Shown here: one piece after another, positions 55,632 to 63,961 of the stretch | Numbering within the stretch: the first letter of the stretch is position 1 | Layout: every line of letters starts with the position of its first letter | Source of the DNA: Massilia sp. BJB1822 | Lineage (GTDB): Bacteria; Pseudomonadota; Gammaproteobacteria; Burkholderiales; Burkholderiaceae_D | Assembly: GCF_013369485.1 (NCBI RefSeq) | Contig: NZ_JABWEB010000019.1 | Span: 22,952-86,951 of the forward strand | DNA: 64,000 bases | Reading direction: 5' to 3' | Position numbers and translations under genes: made by a program | The notes under the pieces: model-generated | Seen by the model: the letters and a program-made list of their open reading frames with translations, nothing else | Told to the model about the DNA's origin: nothing | The model's database searches: none

Positions 55632-56248
55632 AGAACCAACAAAACGGCCTGTTTGACGACTTGCCGGACTCGCCCAACGAAATCATCTGCGGCGTGGACG
55701 AAGCAGGGCGCGGCCCGCTGGCCGGTCCCGTGTTCGCCGCCGCCGTGATCCTGCATCCCGGCCGTCCTATCGACGGCCTGCGCGACTCGAAAAAACTGAC
55801 CGAAGCCAAGCGCGACGCGCTGGCGCCGCTGATCATGCAGAACGCCGTGGCCTGGGCCATTGCCGAAGCGTCGGAAGAGGAAATCGACAAGATCAATATC
55901 CTGCAGGCCAGCATGCTGGCCATGCGGCGCGCGGTCGAGGCGCTGTCCACCATACCGACCCTGGCCCTGATCGACGGCAACCGCTGCCCGGTGATGAAGA
56001 TCCAGTCCATCGCCATTGTCGACGGCGACAACAAGGTGGAAGCCATTTCGGCCGCCTCGATCCTGGCCAAGACCGCGCGCGATGCGGCGCTGGTCAAGCT
56101 GCATCTGCAGTACCCGCAGTACGGCTTCGACCAGCACAAGGGCTATCCCACGGCCCTGCATCTGGAGCGCCTGCAACTGCACGGTGTATCGCCGGTGCAC
56201 CGCCGCTCCTATGCGCCGGTGCGCAAGGTGCTGGAGGCGCTGCGATGA
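55628..56248 (+). CDS. rnhB: Ribonuclease HII
   Basis: 206 residues with a GTG start overlapping lpxB. It removes ribonucleotides from DNA and cuts RNA-DNA hybrids. The catalytic acidic pair lies in CGVDEAGRGPLAGP, with further acidic residues in DGDNKVEAISAASILAK. It precedes the SpoU methyltransferase with a four-base overlap. Confidence 0.97.
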   Translation: MKNQQNGLFDDLPDSPNEIICGVDEAGRGPLAGPVFAAAVILHPGRPIDGLRDSKKLTEAKRDALAPLIMQNAVAWAIAEASEEEIDKINILQASMLAMRRAVEALSTIPTLALIDGNRCPVMKIQSIAIVDGDNKVEAISAASILAKTARDAALVKLHLQYPQYGFDQHKGYPTALHLERLQLHGVSPVHRRSYAPVRKVLEALR

Positions 56249-57030
56249 AATCGATCACCTCGCGCGACAACGCGCAATACAAGGAACTCAAGCAGCTGGC
56301 CACCAGCTCGCAGGCGCGCCGCAAGGCCGGCCGCACCCTGCTGGATGGCGTGCACCTGTGCGAAACCTGGCTGCAGCTGCGCGGCGCGCCAGAGCAGTGC
56401 ATCGTCAGCGAATCGGCGCTGCACCATCCGGAAGTGGCGGCCATTGTGATGCAGCTGCAGGCCCACCACGCCCACTGTCTGAGCCTGCCCGACGCGCTGT
56501 ACAACGCCATCAGCCAGGTCGAACACGGCGTCGGCCTGATGTTCATGGTCGAAACGCCGCAGCGCGACACCCCGGCCGCGCTGACCGTGAACGCCGTCCT
56601 GCTCGATAATCTGCAAGACCCCGGCAATGTCGGCTCCATCCTGCGCAGCGCGGCGGCGGCCGGCATCAAGGAAGTGTATTGCAGCCCCGGCACAGCGTTC
56701 TGCTGGTCGCCCAAGGTGCTGCGCGCGGCCATGGGCGCCCACTTTGTGCTGGATATTTTCGAAAACGTCGAATTGGCGCCACTGCTGGAGAATGCCCGCA
56801 TCGCCACCCTGGCGACCAGCGGCTACGCCAAACAGCGCCTGTACGATGTCGACCTGCGCCAACCCGTGGCCTGGGTGCTGGGCCATGAAGGGCAGGGCGT
56901 CTCGGACGAACTGTTGTCGCTGGCGCGCCACCAGGTCGTGATTCCCCACCTTGGCAAGGTTGAGTCGCTGAACGTCGCCGCCTGCGCAGCGGTATGCTTT
57001 TTCGAGCAAGTAAGGCAAAATCAGGCTTAA
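56245..57030 (+). CDS. TrmH/SpoU-family RNA 2'-O-methyltransferase
   Basis: 261 residues. An N-terminal substrate-binding domain (about 10-95) is followed by the SPOUT knot domain with motif 1 LDNLQDPGNVGSILRSAAA, motif 2 WVLGHEGQGVS and motif 3 VIPHLGKVESLNVAACAAV. It uses SAM to methylate rRNA or tRNA ribose. It is RlmB-like, but the exact target is not certain. It is the last gene of the superoperon. Confidence 0.94.
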   Translation: MKSITSRDNAQYKELKQLATSSQARRKAGRTLLDGVHLCETWLQLRGAPEQCIVSESALHHPEVAAIVMQLQAHHAHCLSLPDALYNAISQVEHGVGLMFMVETPQRDTPAALTVNAVLLDNLQDPGNVGSILRSAAAAGIKEVYCSPGTAFCWSPKVLRAAMGAHFVLDIFENVELAPLLENARIATLATSGYAKQRLYDVDLRQPVAWVLGHEGQGVSDELLSLARHQVVIPHLGKVESLNVAACAAVCFFEQVRQNQA

Positions 57031-57061
57031 TGCCCTCGCGGCGCGCGTACAGGAGCAATCC

Positions 57062-58255
57062 ATGGATATCGCGGCTTTGCATTTTCTGGTGGCGGAAGGC
57101 GAACCGGTGCAGCGCGAGCTGCTGGCCGGCTTGCTGCGCCATATGGGCGCCGTGCGCGTCTCGGCGGTGGGCGATGGGCAGACCGCCCTGAATATGCTGG
57201 AGGGCAGCGAGCCGCCCATCGATATCGCCGTGCTGGACCTGGGCCTGCCCGGCATCGATGCTCTGGAACTGATCCGCCGCCTCTCGGACTCCGACTGCAA
57301 GGCCGGCCTGATCGTGGTCGGCGCGCAAAGCGGCGACCTGCTGTTCTGCGTCGAAACAATGGCTTTGGCCTACGGCGTCAATCTGCTGGGCGCCCTCGGC
57401 AAGCCGCTCAGCATCACCCGCCTGCAACCGCTGATCGCCAACTATACGGCGCCCGCCGTCCCGGCCAGCCCGGTGAACTTGCCATCGTTCAGCTTTGCCG
57501 ACGTGGGCCGCGGCCTGCAGGCGCGCGAATTCGATCCCTTCTTCCAGCCCAAGATCGAGCTGGAAACCGGGCAGCTGAAAGGCCTGGAGATGTTTGCGCG
57601 CTGGCGCCATCCCCAGCACGGCGTACTCGGACCAGCCGCCTTTGTCGGCGTGCTGGAAGATAACCGCCGCATCGATTTCCTCGACTGGAGCATGATCGAA
57701 AAATCCGTGGCCGCCTGCCGCGCGCTGCACGACCAGGACATTCCGCTTTCCTTCTCGGTCAACGTCGATCCGACTACGCTGGCTCATCCCCAGTTTATCC
57801 CGCAGATGACAGCCTGCCTGGAACGCCACCGCATCCTGGCCGATTACATTACGTTTGAAATCACCGAATCGGCAGTGCTCTCCACCAACGCCCACTTCCT
57901 GGAGCGCCTGCTGCGCCTGCGCATGCTGGGCTTCGGCCTCGCCATCGACGACTACGGCACGGCGCGTTCGAATTTGCAGCTGCTGGCCGCCATCCCATTC
58001 TCCGAGTTGAAGATTGACCGCAGCTTTGTCGATGGCGCCTCGAAAAAGCGCGCCATCGGCACCGTGCTCAAATCCTGCCTGGGCCTCGCGCGCAGTCTTG
58101 ACCGCCATTCCTGCGCCGTCGGCGTCGAAACCCGCCAGGACTGGGACTTCCTGCAAGGCCTGGGCTGCACCTACGCCCAGGGCTTCTACATCGCCAGTCC
58201 GATGCCGGTGGAAGAGATCCCCGCCTGGCTCGCCGACTGGCGTCATTTCTTCTAA
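57062..58255 (+). CDS. Response regulator with degenerate EAL domain
   Basis: 397 residues. Residues 1-130 are receiver-like (VAEGEPVQRELLAGLL, then AVLDLGLPGIDAL with the Asp and a Lys in LGKPLSI). Residues about 150-395 form an EAL domain. The signature is changed (EMF for EAL) and the usual AEGVE loop reads AVGVE, although FEITES, AIDDYGTARSNL and LKIDRSFV are kept. c-di-GMP phosphodiesterase activity is therefore doubtful. It follows the superoperon after 31 bases and may be part of it or separate. Confidence 0.9.
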   Translation: MDIAALHFLVAEGEPVQRELLAGLLRHMGAVRVSAVGDGQTALNMLEGSEPPIDIAVLDLGLPGIDALELIRRLSDSDCKAGLIVVGAQSGDLLFCVETMALAYGVNLLGALGKPLSITRLQPLIANYTAPAVPASPVNLPSFSFADVGRGLQAREFDPFFQPKIELETGQLKGLEMFARWRHPQHGVLGPAAFVGVLEDNRRIDFLDWSMIEKSVAACRALHDQDIPLSFSVNVDPTTLAHPQFIPQMTACLERHRILADYITFEITESAVLSTNAHFLERLLRLRMLGFGLAIDDYGTARSNLQLLAAIPFSELKIDRSFVDGASKKRAIGTVLKSCLGLARSLDRHSCAVGVETRQDWDFLQGLGCTYAQGFYIASPMPVEEIPAWLADWRHFF

Positions 58256-58360
58256 CTTTTAATTTGATTTAGTCTTCGTCAATCGCGTCCGCAATGGCGT
58301 CCTTCAGTGTGAGCTGTCGACAGGCAGCGAGTAAGCTGATGATTCGTATAATTCTATTCA

Positions 58361-59632
58361 TCAAAGATGGGCTTCAAGCACCGGCCAGCGGCATTCGATC
58401 TTGTCGCCGCGTATGCCAACCAGATCGCCGAATTGCAGCAGCACGGCTTCCGATTGCGTCGGCCGCAGGAACATGAAGTCGTCAGGCGCGAGGGCGACGC
58501 CTTTGGCTGCGAGATAGCCTTCCTGGTTGGAGCTGGTGTACAGGCCCGCCTTCGTGATTCCGGTAGGCGATTCCGGGTTGGCCAGCCAGTTGCCGCCGTA
58601 GGCGAACAGGATGTCGGCGCTGTTGCGGTCCCACGCGACTATCGGGCCGCTCAGCCACTCCATGGTCGGAACGCCGGTATTGGCGTGGCGCTTCAGGACG
58701 GGCGTAGCGATGAACGCTGCGGGTTCAAAGTCTGCCAGCGCCGGCAGGTCGTAATGGGATGGCTTGAGTAGTGCTGTGCCGACGGAGATATCGTTGATGC
58801 GCGAGCCGGCTTCGTGATGGCGGAACGTCGGGCTGCCTGCGCCGTTGAAGGTCAACGGCCCTTGCTCCAACTGGGGGAATTCCTTGGCCAGCATATCGGC
58901 GAAGGCAGCATAGCGGGCCTTGACCTTGACGACTTCTCCCTGGACCAGCATCCCGGGCAAACCCATGATGTGTGCGTCATAGCCCATAAAGCCCGAGAAC
59001 ATCAGCTGCTCTGGATTGGCGGCAATGACGCGCAGTGCCTGCGCGGCGGCGGCTGGAGTGGTAAAACCGCCCCGGTGCAGGCCCACATCGATTTCCAGAT
59101 TGATGCGTAGGCGCTGTCCCTGTCCTTTCGCCAGCTGGAGATATTGCGCCAGCCGCGCATCCGAATCGACCAGCCATTGCAGTTGCCGCGACGGGTCGAA
59201 TGGTCCCTTGTGCTGTTTGTAGAAGGTATCCACGGCTGCCACGGGCATCGGTTTGCCAAGCAGTAGGTCGGATTGCGGCCGCAGGCGCGCCAGTTCCTGG
59301 ATGAAGGGGCGATGAAACACCATCACCGACTCCGTTCCCGCGCGCTTGGCGATGTATTCGACCAGAGCCGGGCTGGGAACCGATTTGGCCACAATGCGGA
59401 AGGTGCGCGGGGTTCCGGTCTTGGCCGACTGGACGACGCGGTCGATGTTGCGGTCAAGCCGGTCTAGATCGATCAGGAGCACGGGCCTGTCGATGCCTTG
59501 CTTGCGCAATAAGGCATTGAGCTTGGCGTAATAGGGGGCATGTCCGCCGCTGGATTCGGCTGGCCTGGAGAAGGCGAGGGCGGTGGCGGCGGCTGCTGTG
59601 CCGCCAAGCAGTAAGGTACGGCGTGAAACCAT
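58361..59632 (-). CDS. Tat-exported DSD1-like PLP-dependent enzyme
   Basis: 423 residues. MVSRRTLLLGG is a twin-arginine signal followed by a hydrophobic Ala-rich stretch, so the protein is probably folded with its cofactor before export. The fold is fold-type III (alanine racemase-like): DRPVLLIDLDRLDRN, the PLP lysine Lys83 in RIVAKSVPSPA, and INLEIDVGLHRGG follow. The C-terminal metal site of D-serine dehydratases and D-threonine aldolases (HxC) is replaced by QSE in PTQSEAVLLQFGD, so the reaction may differ. It is the last gene of the minus-strand operon, one base after the FAD oxidase gene. Confidence 0.85.
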   Translation of the reverse strand: MVSRRTLLLGGTAAAATALAFSRPAESSGGHAPYYAKLNALLRKQGIDRPVLLIDLDRLDRNIDRVVQSAKTGTPRTFRIVAKSVPSPALVEYIAKRAGTESVMVFHRPFIQELARLRPQSDLLLGKPMPVAAVDTFYKQHKGPFDPSRQLQWLVDSDARLAQYLQLAKGQGQRLRINLEIDVGLHRGGFTTPAAAAQALRVIAANPEQLMFSGFMGYDAHIMGLPGMLVQGEVVKVKARYAAFADMLAKEFPQLEQGPLTFNGAGSPTFRHHEAGSRINDISVGTALLKPSHYDLPALADFEPAAFIATPVLKRHANTGVPTMEWLSGPIVAWDRNSADILFAYGGNWLANPESPTGITKAGLYTSSNQEGYLAAKGVALAPDDFMFLRPTQSEAVLLQFGDLVGIRGDKIECRWPVLEAHL

Positions 59633-59633
59633 A

Positions 59634-61040
59634 TCAAGCTCCGAAAATATGTTTCAGGTGGGCGTTGAGCATCTTGGACTGAGGGTCGAGCGAACGGCGA
59701 ACTTCGTGGAAGTCCTTCCAGTGCCGGGGATACAGGGCCGACAGACGGGCAGCATCGAGCGTATGAATTTTTCCCCAGTGCGGACGGCCTTTGTATTTCC
59801 AGAAAATCGGTTCGATCTCGGCGAAGTAGGGGCGGTAGTCGGTATCGCCGAACTGGTGCACCGAGATGGACGCGCCGGGCTGCCCCTCGAACATCGACAG
59901 CCAGATATCGTCCGCTCCAACGTGCCGGTACTCCAGTGGGAAGCACACCGGGATTTTCTTGTCGCGCATCGTCTTCAGGATTTCGCGCACGCAGGCCGGA
60001 CCCGATTCGAGCGGCACCGTGTATTCCATTTCGCGGAAGCGGACTACCCGCACATGGGGAAACACCTTGTAGGACGGACCGGTGTTGATGGTCGATCCGG
60101 CGCCGCCCAGCAGGGTTTTCAGGAGCCAGTCATAGACGGCGCTTGAATTGGGCATCCAGCTCACTGCGTTGAAAATCTTGCGCAGATCGAGAACGACCTG
60201 GGGATCGTCTTCCCCGGCCTTGCTGTCGCCCGGTTTGGCCGGATCGGTCGCCACCGTCACGCAAAAATCCGAATGCGGCAGGGGCAGGAATTCGAAGTGC
60301 CGGTGCTGGGTCATGCGCTTGTCCAGATCGGCCAGCACGTCTTCCGTTTTCTCGATGCGATTGACTTCGGTGAGCTGGAACGCGGCCTGATTCTGCATCC
60401 GGATGCGCGTGACGATGCCCATGGCGCCAAGCGATGTGCGCGCCGCATTGAAGATCTCCGCATTTTGTATGGCCGAACAGTCAATCAGCTCGCCGCTTGG
60501 CGTTGCCAGCGTGAGGCCCGCCACATAGTTCGACAGCGAACCGAAACGCGGCCCGGTGCCGTGGACCGAGGTGGCGATGGAACCGGCCAGCGAGGGGTAA
60601 TCCATATCGGGCATATTGCTCAGAGCCTGACCGACGCTCTCCAGCAGCGGGCCAACATCGTGCAGCCGCGTGCCGCCCCACAATTCGGCTTGCAGTGTTT
60701 GCGCGTCGTGGCTGGCCAAACCGCTCAGCAAGTCGGTGGCGACCAAGGTATCGCTGGTCGGCACCACGCCGCTGAAGGAGTGGCTCGAACCCACAGCGCG
60801 CACCACGCCCTTGGCCTGGCGCAGGATATCGACCACTTCCGCTTCCGAGGCTGGCCCAAGGCGTTGCGCGGGCAGGCAGTGCTGGTTGCCCGCCCAGTTC
60901 ACCCAGGGCAGCGGCTTGCCCAGTTCATAGGGCACTGGCATCTGCGGCTCGGAGGAACGGGATACGCAGCCCGGCAGCAGCGTGGCGGCCATGCCGGCCG
61001 CTGTCGCTTCGAGAAAACGGCGTCGGCTCGTTTGCGTCAT
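59634..61040 (-). CDS. Tat-exported FAD-linked oxidase of the D-arabinono-1,4-lactone oxidase family
   Basis: 468 residues from the ATG at 61040, which has AGGAG upstream. SRRRFLEATAAG is a Tat motif and LLPGC (Cys25) a lipobox, so a membrane-anchored periplasmic lipoprotein is likely. The FAD-binding start RAVGSSHSFSG carries His87, the residue that binds FAD covalently in relatives. The ALO-type C-terminus includes RPHWGKIHTLDAARL. The family oxidises sugar lactones or alditols. It overlaps the cytochrome c gene by four bases, which suggests electron transfer to that protein instead of oxygen. Confidence 0.92.
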   Translation of the reverse strand: MTQTSRRRFLEATAAGMAATLLPGCVSRSSEPQMPVPYELGKPLPWVNWAGNQHCLPAQRLGPASEAEVVDILRQAKGVVRAVGSSHSFSGVVPTSDTLVATDLLSGLASHDAQTLQAELWGGTRLHDVGPLLESVGQALSNMPDMDYPSLAGSIATSVHGTGPRFGSLSNYVAGLTLATPSGELIDCSAIQNAEIFNAARTSLGAMGIVTRIRMQNQAAFQLTEVNRIEKTEDVLADLDKRMTQHRHFEFLPLPHSDFCVTVATDPAKPGDSKAGEDDPQVVLDLRKIFNAVSWMPNSSAVYDWLLKTLLGGAGSTINTGPSYKVFPHVRVVRFREMEYTVPLESGPACVREILKTMRDKKIPVCFPLEYRHVGADDIWLSMFEGQPGASISVHQFGDTDYRPYFAEIEPIFWKYKGRPHWGKIHTLDAARLSALYPRHWKDFHEVRRSLDPQSKMLNAHLKHIFGA

Positions 61041-61354
61041 TGTTTCTCCTTCGATCCGGACACCAGGCGCACCAGCACGCGCAGGTCGGCTTCGTCGCAG
61101 GCGGCGCAATAGCCGGACGGCGGCATGCCGCGTATGCCCTGGATGGCGTTGCGCAGCATGGCTTCTTCCCCTTGGCGTTTGCGGTCTTTCCAATCCTCGG
61201 GCCGGCCCATCAAGGGCGTGCCGGTGTTGGGCCGGACGTGGCATTGGACGCAGTTGTTCTGCAATAGCTTGATCTGGCGTTCGGTTGGTTCGGCCTGCGC
61301 GCCGAAGGCAGCGGCAAGGCTTAGCGCCCCGGCGATGGTCAATCGGATTTTCAT
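61037..61354 (-). CDS. Cytochrome c5-type protein
   Basis: 105 residues with a Sec signal peptide ending near GAQA. The heme site is CVQCH at 35-39, the axial methionine is Met77 in IRGMPPSG, and the CAAC pair at 83-86 is the disulfide of the c5 family. It is a soluble or loosely bound periplasmic electron carrier, and probably the acceptor of the overlapping FAD oxidase. Confidence 0.95.
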   Translation of the reverse strand: MKIRLTIAGALSLAAAFGAQAEPTERQIKLLQNNCVQCHVRPNTGTPLMGRPEDWKDRKRQGEEAMLRNAIQGIRGMPPSGYCAACDEADLRVLVRLVSGSKEKQ

Positions 61355-61364
61355 GATCTCGTCC

Positions 61365-62249
61365 TCAGAAGCGGCGCGTCACGGACAGCATCAGCTTGTC
61401 CTTGTCGATGGCGCGCACCTTGCTGCCGTCGAGGGTGAGATAGAGTTCGCGCACCTTGTTGCGGGTCATGACCCAGTCGGCATTCCATTCAAAGCCCCAC
61501 TGCTTGCGCGTCAAGCCGATGCGGTAATCGTTGAAATTCGCTTCGGAGAAGTTGGCGACGCGCTGGCGGCCGGCATGCAGCGTGAGCGTGGTGGCCGGGG
61601 CGACGTCGGTTTTGTAGGTGAGGTCGAAGAGGAGGGAACCGCGCGAATTATGATCGCCGCGCGCATAGCATTCAAAGGCGGGCGTCGGATCGGCGGAGAA
61701 CTGCAGCAGCGAGCCGCAAACGCCGCCGGTATCGGCGCCGCGATACGTCTTTGAGATGACATCGAGCAGGCGGCCTTCGATATTGCCATAGCCGAATTCG
61801 AACAAGGCAAAGCGGCTGCTGTAGCTGGTGCTGCGCACGTCGGTTGGAGTGAACTCGGACATATCGAAGCCATGCGGCGCCTCGAACTTCGCACCGGGGA
61901 AGAGTTCAGCCGCCAGTCCAACGCCGAAATGCCAGGCTTCCGGATCGCCGAACCGGTAGCCGCCGCCCAGCGTCACGTCGATACCCCGGCCGCCCAGGAA
62001 TTGCTTCTTGCTGACGTTGACCACTTCGACGATGGCGACCATGCCGCTTTCGTGCGCAAGCTGCAGACCCAGCTTCACTGCAGGCCGCATCAGCGAATCG
62101 GAGAGGCCGCGCGTCCTCAGGTCGTTGAAGACGGTGACATCGGTATCGAGCGAGTAGGACGCAATCTCACGCTCGGCGGCGTGCGAGGGCAAGGAAAAAA
62201 GGGCGAACGAAGCCATTGCCGCCAGAACGGCGGTGGAAATGTGACGCAT
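61365..62249 (-). CDS. TorF-family putative outer-membrane porin
   Basis: 294 residues with a signal peptide ending near PSHA. The start of the mature part (VTVFNDLRTRGLSDSLMRPAVKLGLQLAHESG) matches the TorF (Gcw_chp) family, and the C-terminus ends in alternating strands with Phe (LMLSVTRRF). It is probably a porin for the substrate of the downstream periplasmic enzymes. It lies ten bases upstream of the cytochrome gene in the same operon. Confidence 0.85.
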   Translation of the reverse strand: MRHISTAVLAAMASFALFSLPSHAAEREIASYSLDTDVTVFNDLRTRGLSDSLMRPAVKLGLQLAHESGMVAIVEVVNVSKKQFLGGRGIDVTLGGGYRFGDPEAWHFGVGLAAELFPGAKFEAPHGFDMSEFTPTDVRSTSYSSRFALFEFGYGNIEGRLLDVISKTYRGADTGGVCGSLLQFSADPTPAFECYARGDHNSRGSLLFDLTYKTDVAPATTLTLHAGRQRVANFSEANFNDYRIGLTRKQWGFEWNADWVMTRNKVRELYLTLDGSKVRAIDKDKLMLSVTRRF

Positions 62250-62300
62250 GGGAGTCTCCGGTTGTTTTTTGTTTTGGTGCGACGAAATTGCGACAGCTGC

Positions 62301-62714
62301 TTATTTTTTGCAGACCGGTGTGGCCGGCAGGGCATCGACATGCGTCATCTGCTCGGTTTGGCCAAGCACTTCGACGCCGACGAAGGCGCGCATCTTGAGG
62401 ATGCGGTCCTTGACGCGCAGCGTGCCTTTATAGGTTTTCTTGTCGCGCGGGTCGTAGATCCAGCCGTCGCGCCAGGCTTCGCCGTCGTAGCGGTTGAGCT
62501 GGGCGATTTGTTCGCCGCAGGTGTCCTTGGCGGTGCCGGCATCCTTATCCCAAACGATGCGGCCGCAGAGGGAGTTGGCGCGGTCGGGGCAGGCGTTGAA
62601 CTCGATGACCGCATCCTTCTCGGCGGTGAGCCACAAGCCCTTGGCTTCTTCTGGTGCGGCGGCGAATGCGGAGCCGGCGCAGATACACATCCAAATTGCA
62701 AGCAACTTTTTCAT
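62301..62714 (-). CDS. DUF2147 domain protein, exported
   Basis: 137 residues from the ATG at 62714, which follows GGAGGAG. The signal peptide ends near GSAFA. The mature protein has KGLWLTAEKDAVIEF, CGRIVWDKDAG and YKGTLRVKDRILKMRAFVG, the DUF2147 pattern. The family is periplasmic and of unknown function. It is the first gene of the minus-strand operon behind the palindromic operator at 62739. Confidence 0.93.
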   Translation of the reverse strand: MKKLLAIWMCICAGSAFAAAPEEAKGLWLTAEKDAVIEFNACPDRANSLCGRIVWDKDAGTAKDTCGEQIAQLNRYDGEAWRDGWIYDPRDKKTYKGTLRVKDRILKMRAFVGVEVLGQTEQMTHVDALPATPVCKK

Positions 62715-62738
62715 GTCTCCTCCAGTTTTGGTAGTTTT

Positions 62739-62770
62739 AACTATCGTATAGTTATGACTATCGTTTAGCA
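62739..62770. promoter_or_regulatory. Palindromic operator region of the TetR regulator
   Basis: AACTAT-CGT-ATAGTT (62739-62753) is a perfect 6-3-6 inverted repeat, followed by a second partial copy GACTATCGTTTAG from 62757. It lies between the divergent DUF2147 and TetR genes, so both could be controlled. It is AT-rich, as expected for a promoter overlap. Confidence 0.65.
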
Positions 62771-62825
62771 ACAATTTTATTCATGGGATAATTCATCCCC
62801 ATCACGTCTTCAACTTTTTCGACAC

Positions 62826-63482
62826 ATGGCTATCCGCAGCACCAAACGCAAACCCAGCCTGACAGCCAAAAAAATGCCCGCGCAGCAGCGCGGCACGGAA
62901 ACTTACGAACTGATTTTGAAAGCGGCAGCCGAGCTGCTGGCCGACGTCGGCATCGAACGCCTGTCGACGAATATGGTGTGCGAGCGCGCCGGACTGACGC
63001 CGCCGGCGCTGTACCGCTACTTCCCGAACAAGTACGCCTTGCTGTGCGAATTGGGCAAGCGCCTGATGGACAAGCAGAACGAGCTGATTCCGCGCTGGAT
63101 TACGGCGGAGGTGCTGGCCGGTCCCGTGCCGGGTATTGAGGAAGCGCTGGCCGGTCTGCTGCTCGAAACCTATGCGGTCACGGAGGAGATGCCGGGCGGC
63201 GTCTGGATCTTGCGTGCCTTGCGCGCCGTGCCGACCGTGCAGAATGTCCGCCTCGATTCGCATGCGATGGTGGCGGAGGCGCAAGCGGGTTTGCTGGCCG
63301 AAGCCTTCCCGAATGTTCCCCCGGAGGAGTTGATGCTGGCAGGGCGCGTGGCCATCGACATGATTTACGCTGGCGTGGAGTTGCTGTTCGACGTTCCGCT
63401 CAACCCGCGCGAGGTGGCGAAGGTGTCGGCGGCGATGGTCGCCAGCTATCTGCCGCGGCTGGCGGCCCGCCAGGCGCAATAG
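62826..63482 (+). CDS. TetR/AcrR family transcriptional regulator
   Basis: 218 residues. The helix-turn-helix covers about 25-75 (ILKAAAELLADVGIERLSTNMV, then AGLTPPALYRYFPNKYAL). The C-terminal ligand and dimer domain has no recognised subfamily. It is divergent from the DUF2147-TorF-cytochrome-oxidase-PLP operon and most likely represses it until an inducer binds; this rests on position and on the palindrome at 62739. Confidence 0.94.
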   Translation: MAIRSTKRKPSLTAKKMPAQQRGTETYELILKAAAELLADVGIERLSTNMVCERAGLTPPALYRYFPNKYALLCELGKRLMDKQNELIPRWITAEVLAGPVPGIEEALAGLLLETYAVTEEMPGGVWILRALRAVPTVQNVRLDSHAMVAEAQAGLLAEAFPNVPPEELMLAGRVAIDMIYAGVELLFDVPLNPREVAKVSAAMVASYLPRLAARQAQ

Positions 63483-63484
63483 CC

Positions 63485-63961
63485 GTGCGAAGAGTGTTGT
63501 TCCTCATTTTCGCGGCTTTGCTGGCGTTGCCAAGTCCAGCGCAGGTCTTGCTTTACTCCGAGACAGAATTAGATCTGAAAGGGAAAATAGAACCACCGGC
63601 AGGTGTGGTTAAGCTGATTCTCCAAAGCGAGCAAGAGGATGCTGTCCAGCTTAGAGAGTGCCTGCAAGACAAGGGACTCAGGAAGAACGCGACTGGTAAG
63701 TTTTTTATAGCCAAGGCAATCCAGCTTAATGATGATGGCTTAACTGACTATTTTGTCCGGCCCAGCTTGGAACCCTATTGCTCTGCATTCTATGGGGCAC
63801 ACCTGTTCAGGTATTGGTTCGTCACTACATACAGGAAGAATGGCAAGATTCTTTATAAGATCATGCTTAAAGGCGGTGGTGATGGGGTGCGAATTCTGGA
63901 TAAGGTAAGCAACGGCCACCATAATTTGGAACTGATCGTGTTGATTTGCGTTGAAAATTGA
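63485..63961 (+). CDS. Small exported hypothetical protein, 3' end possibly replaced by an insertion sequence
   Basis: 158 residues from the GTG at 63485. Residues 1-19 form a signal peptide (VLFLIFAALLALPSPAQ). The rest is a mixed domain with a cysteine pair and no recognised family. The TGA stop is formed within the repeated sequence at 63959-64000, so the natural C-terminus may have been cut off. It is AT-richer than the neighbouring tetR gene. Confidence 0.65.
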   Translation: MRRVLFLIFAALLALPSPAQVLLYSETELDLKGKIEPPAGVVKLILQSEQEDAVQLRECLQDKGLRKNATGKFFIAKAIQLNDDGLTDYFVRPSLEPYCSAFYGAHLFRYWFVTTYRKNGKILYKIMLKGGGDGVRILDKVSNGHHNLELIVLICVEN

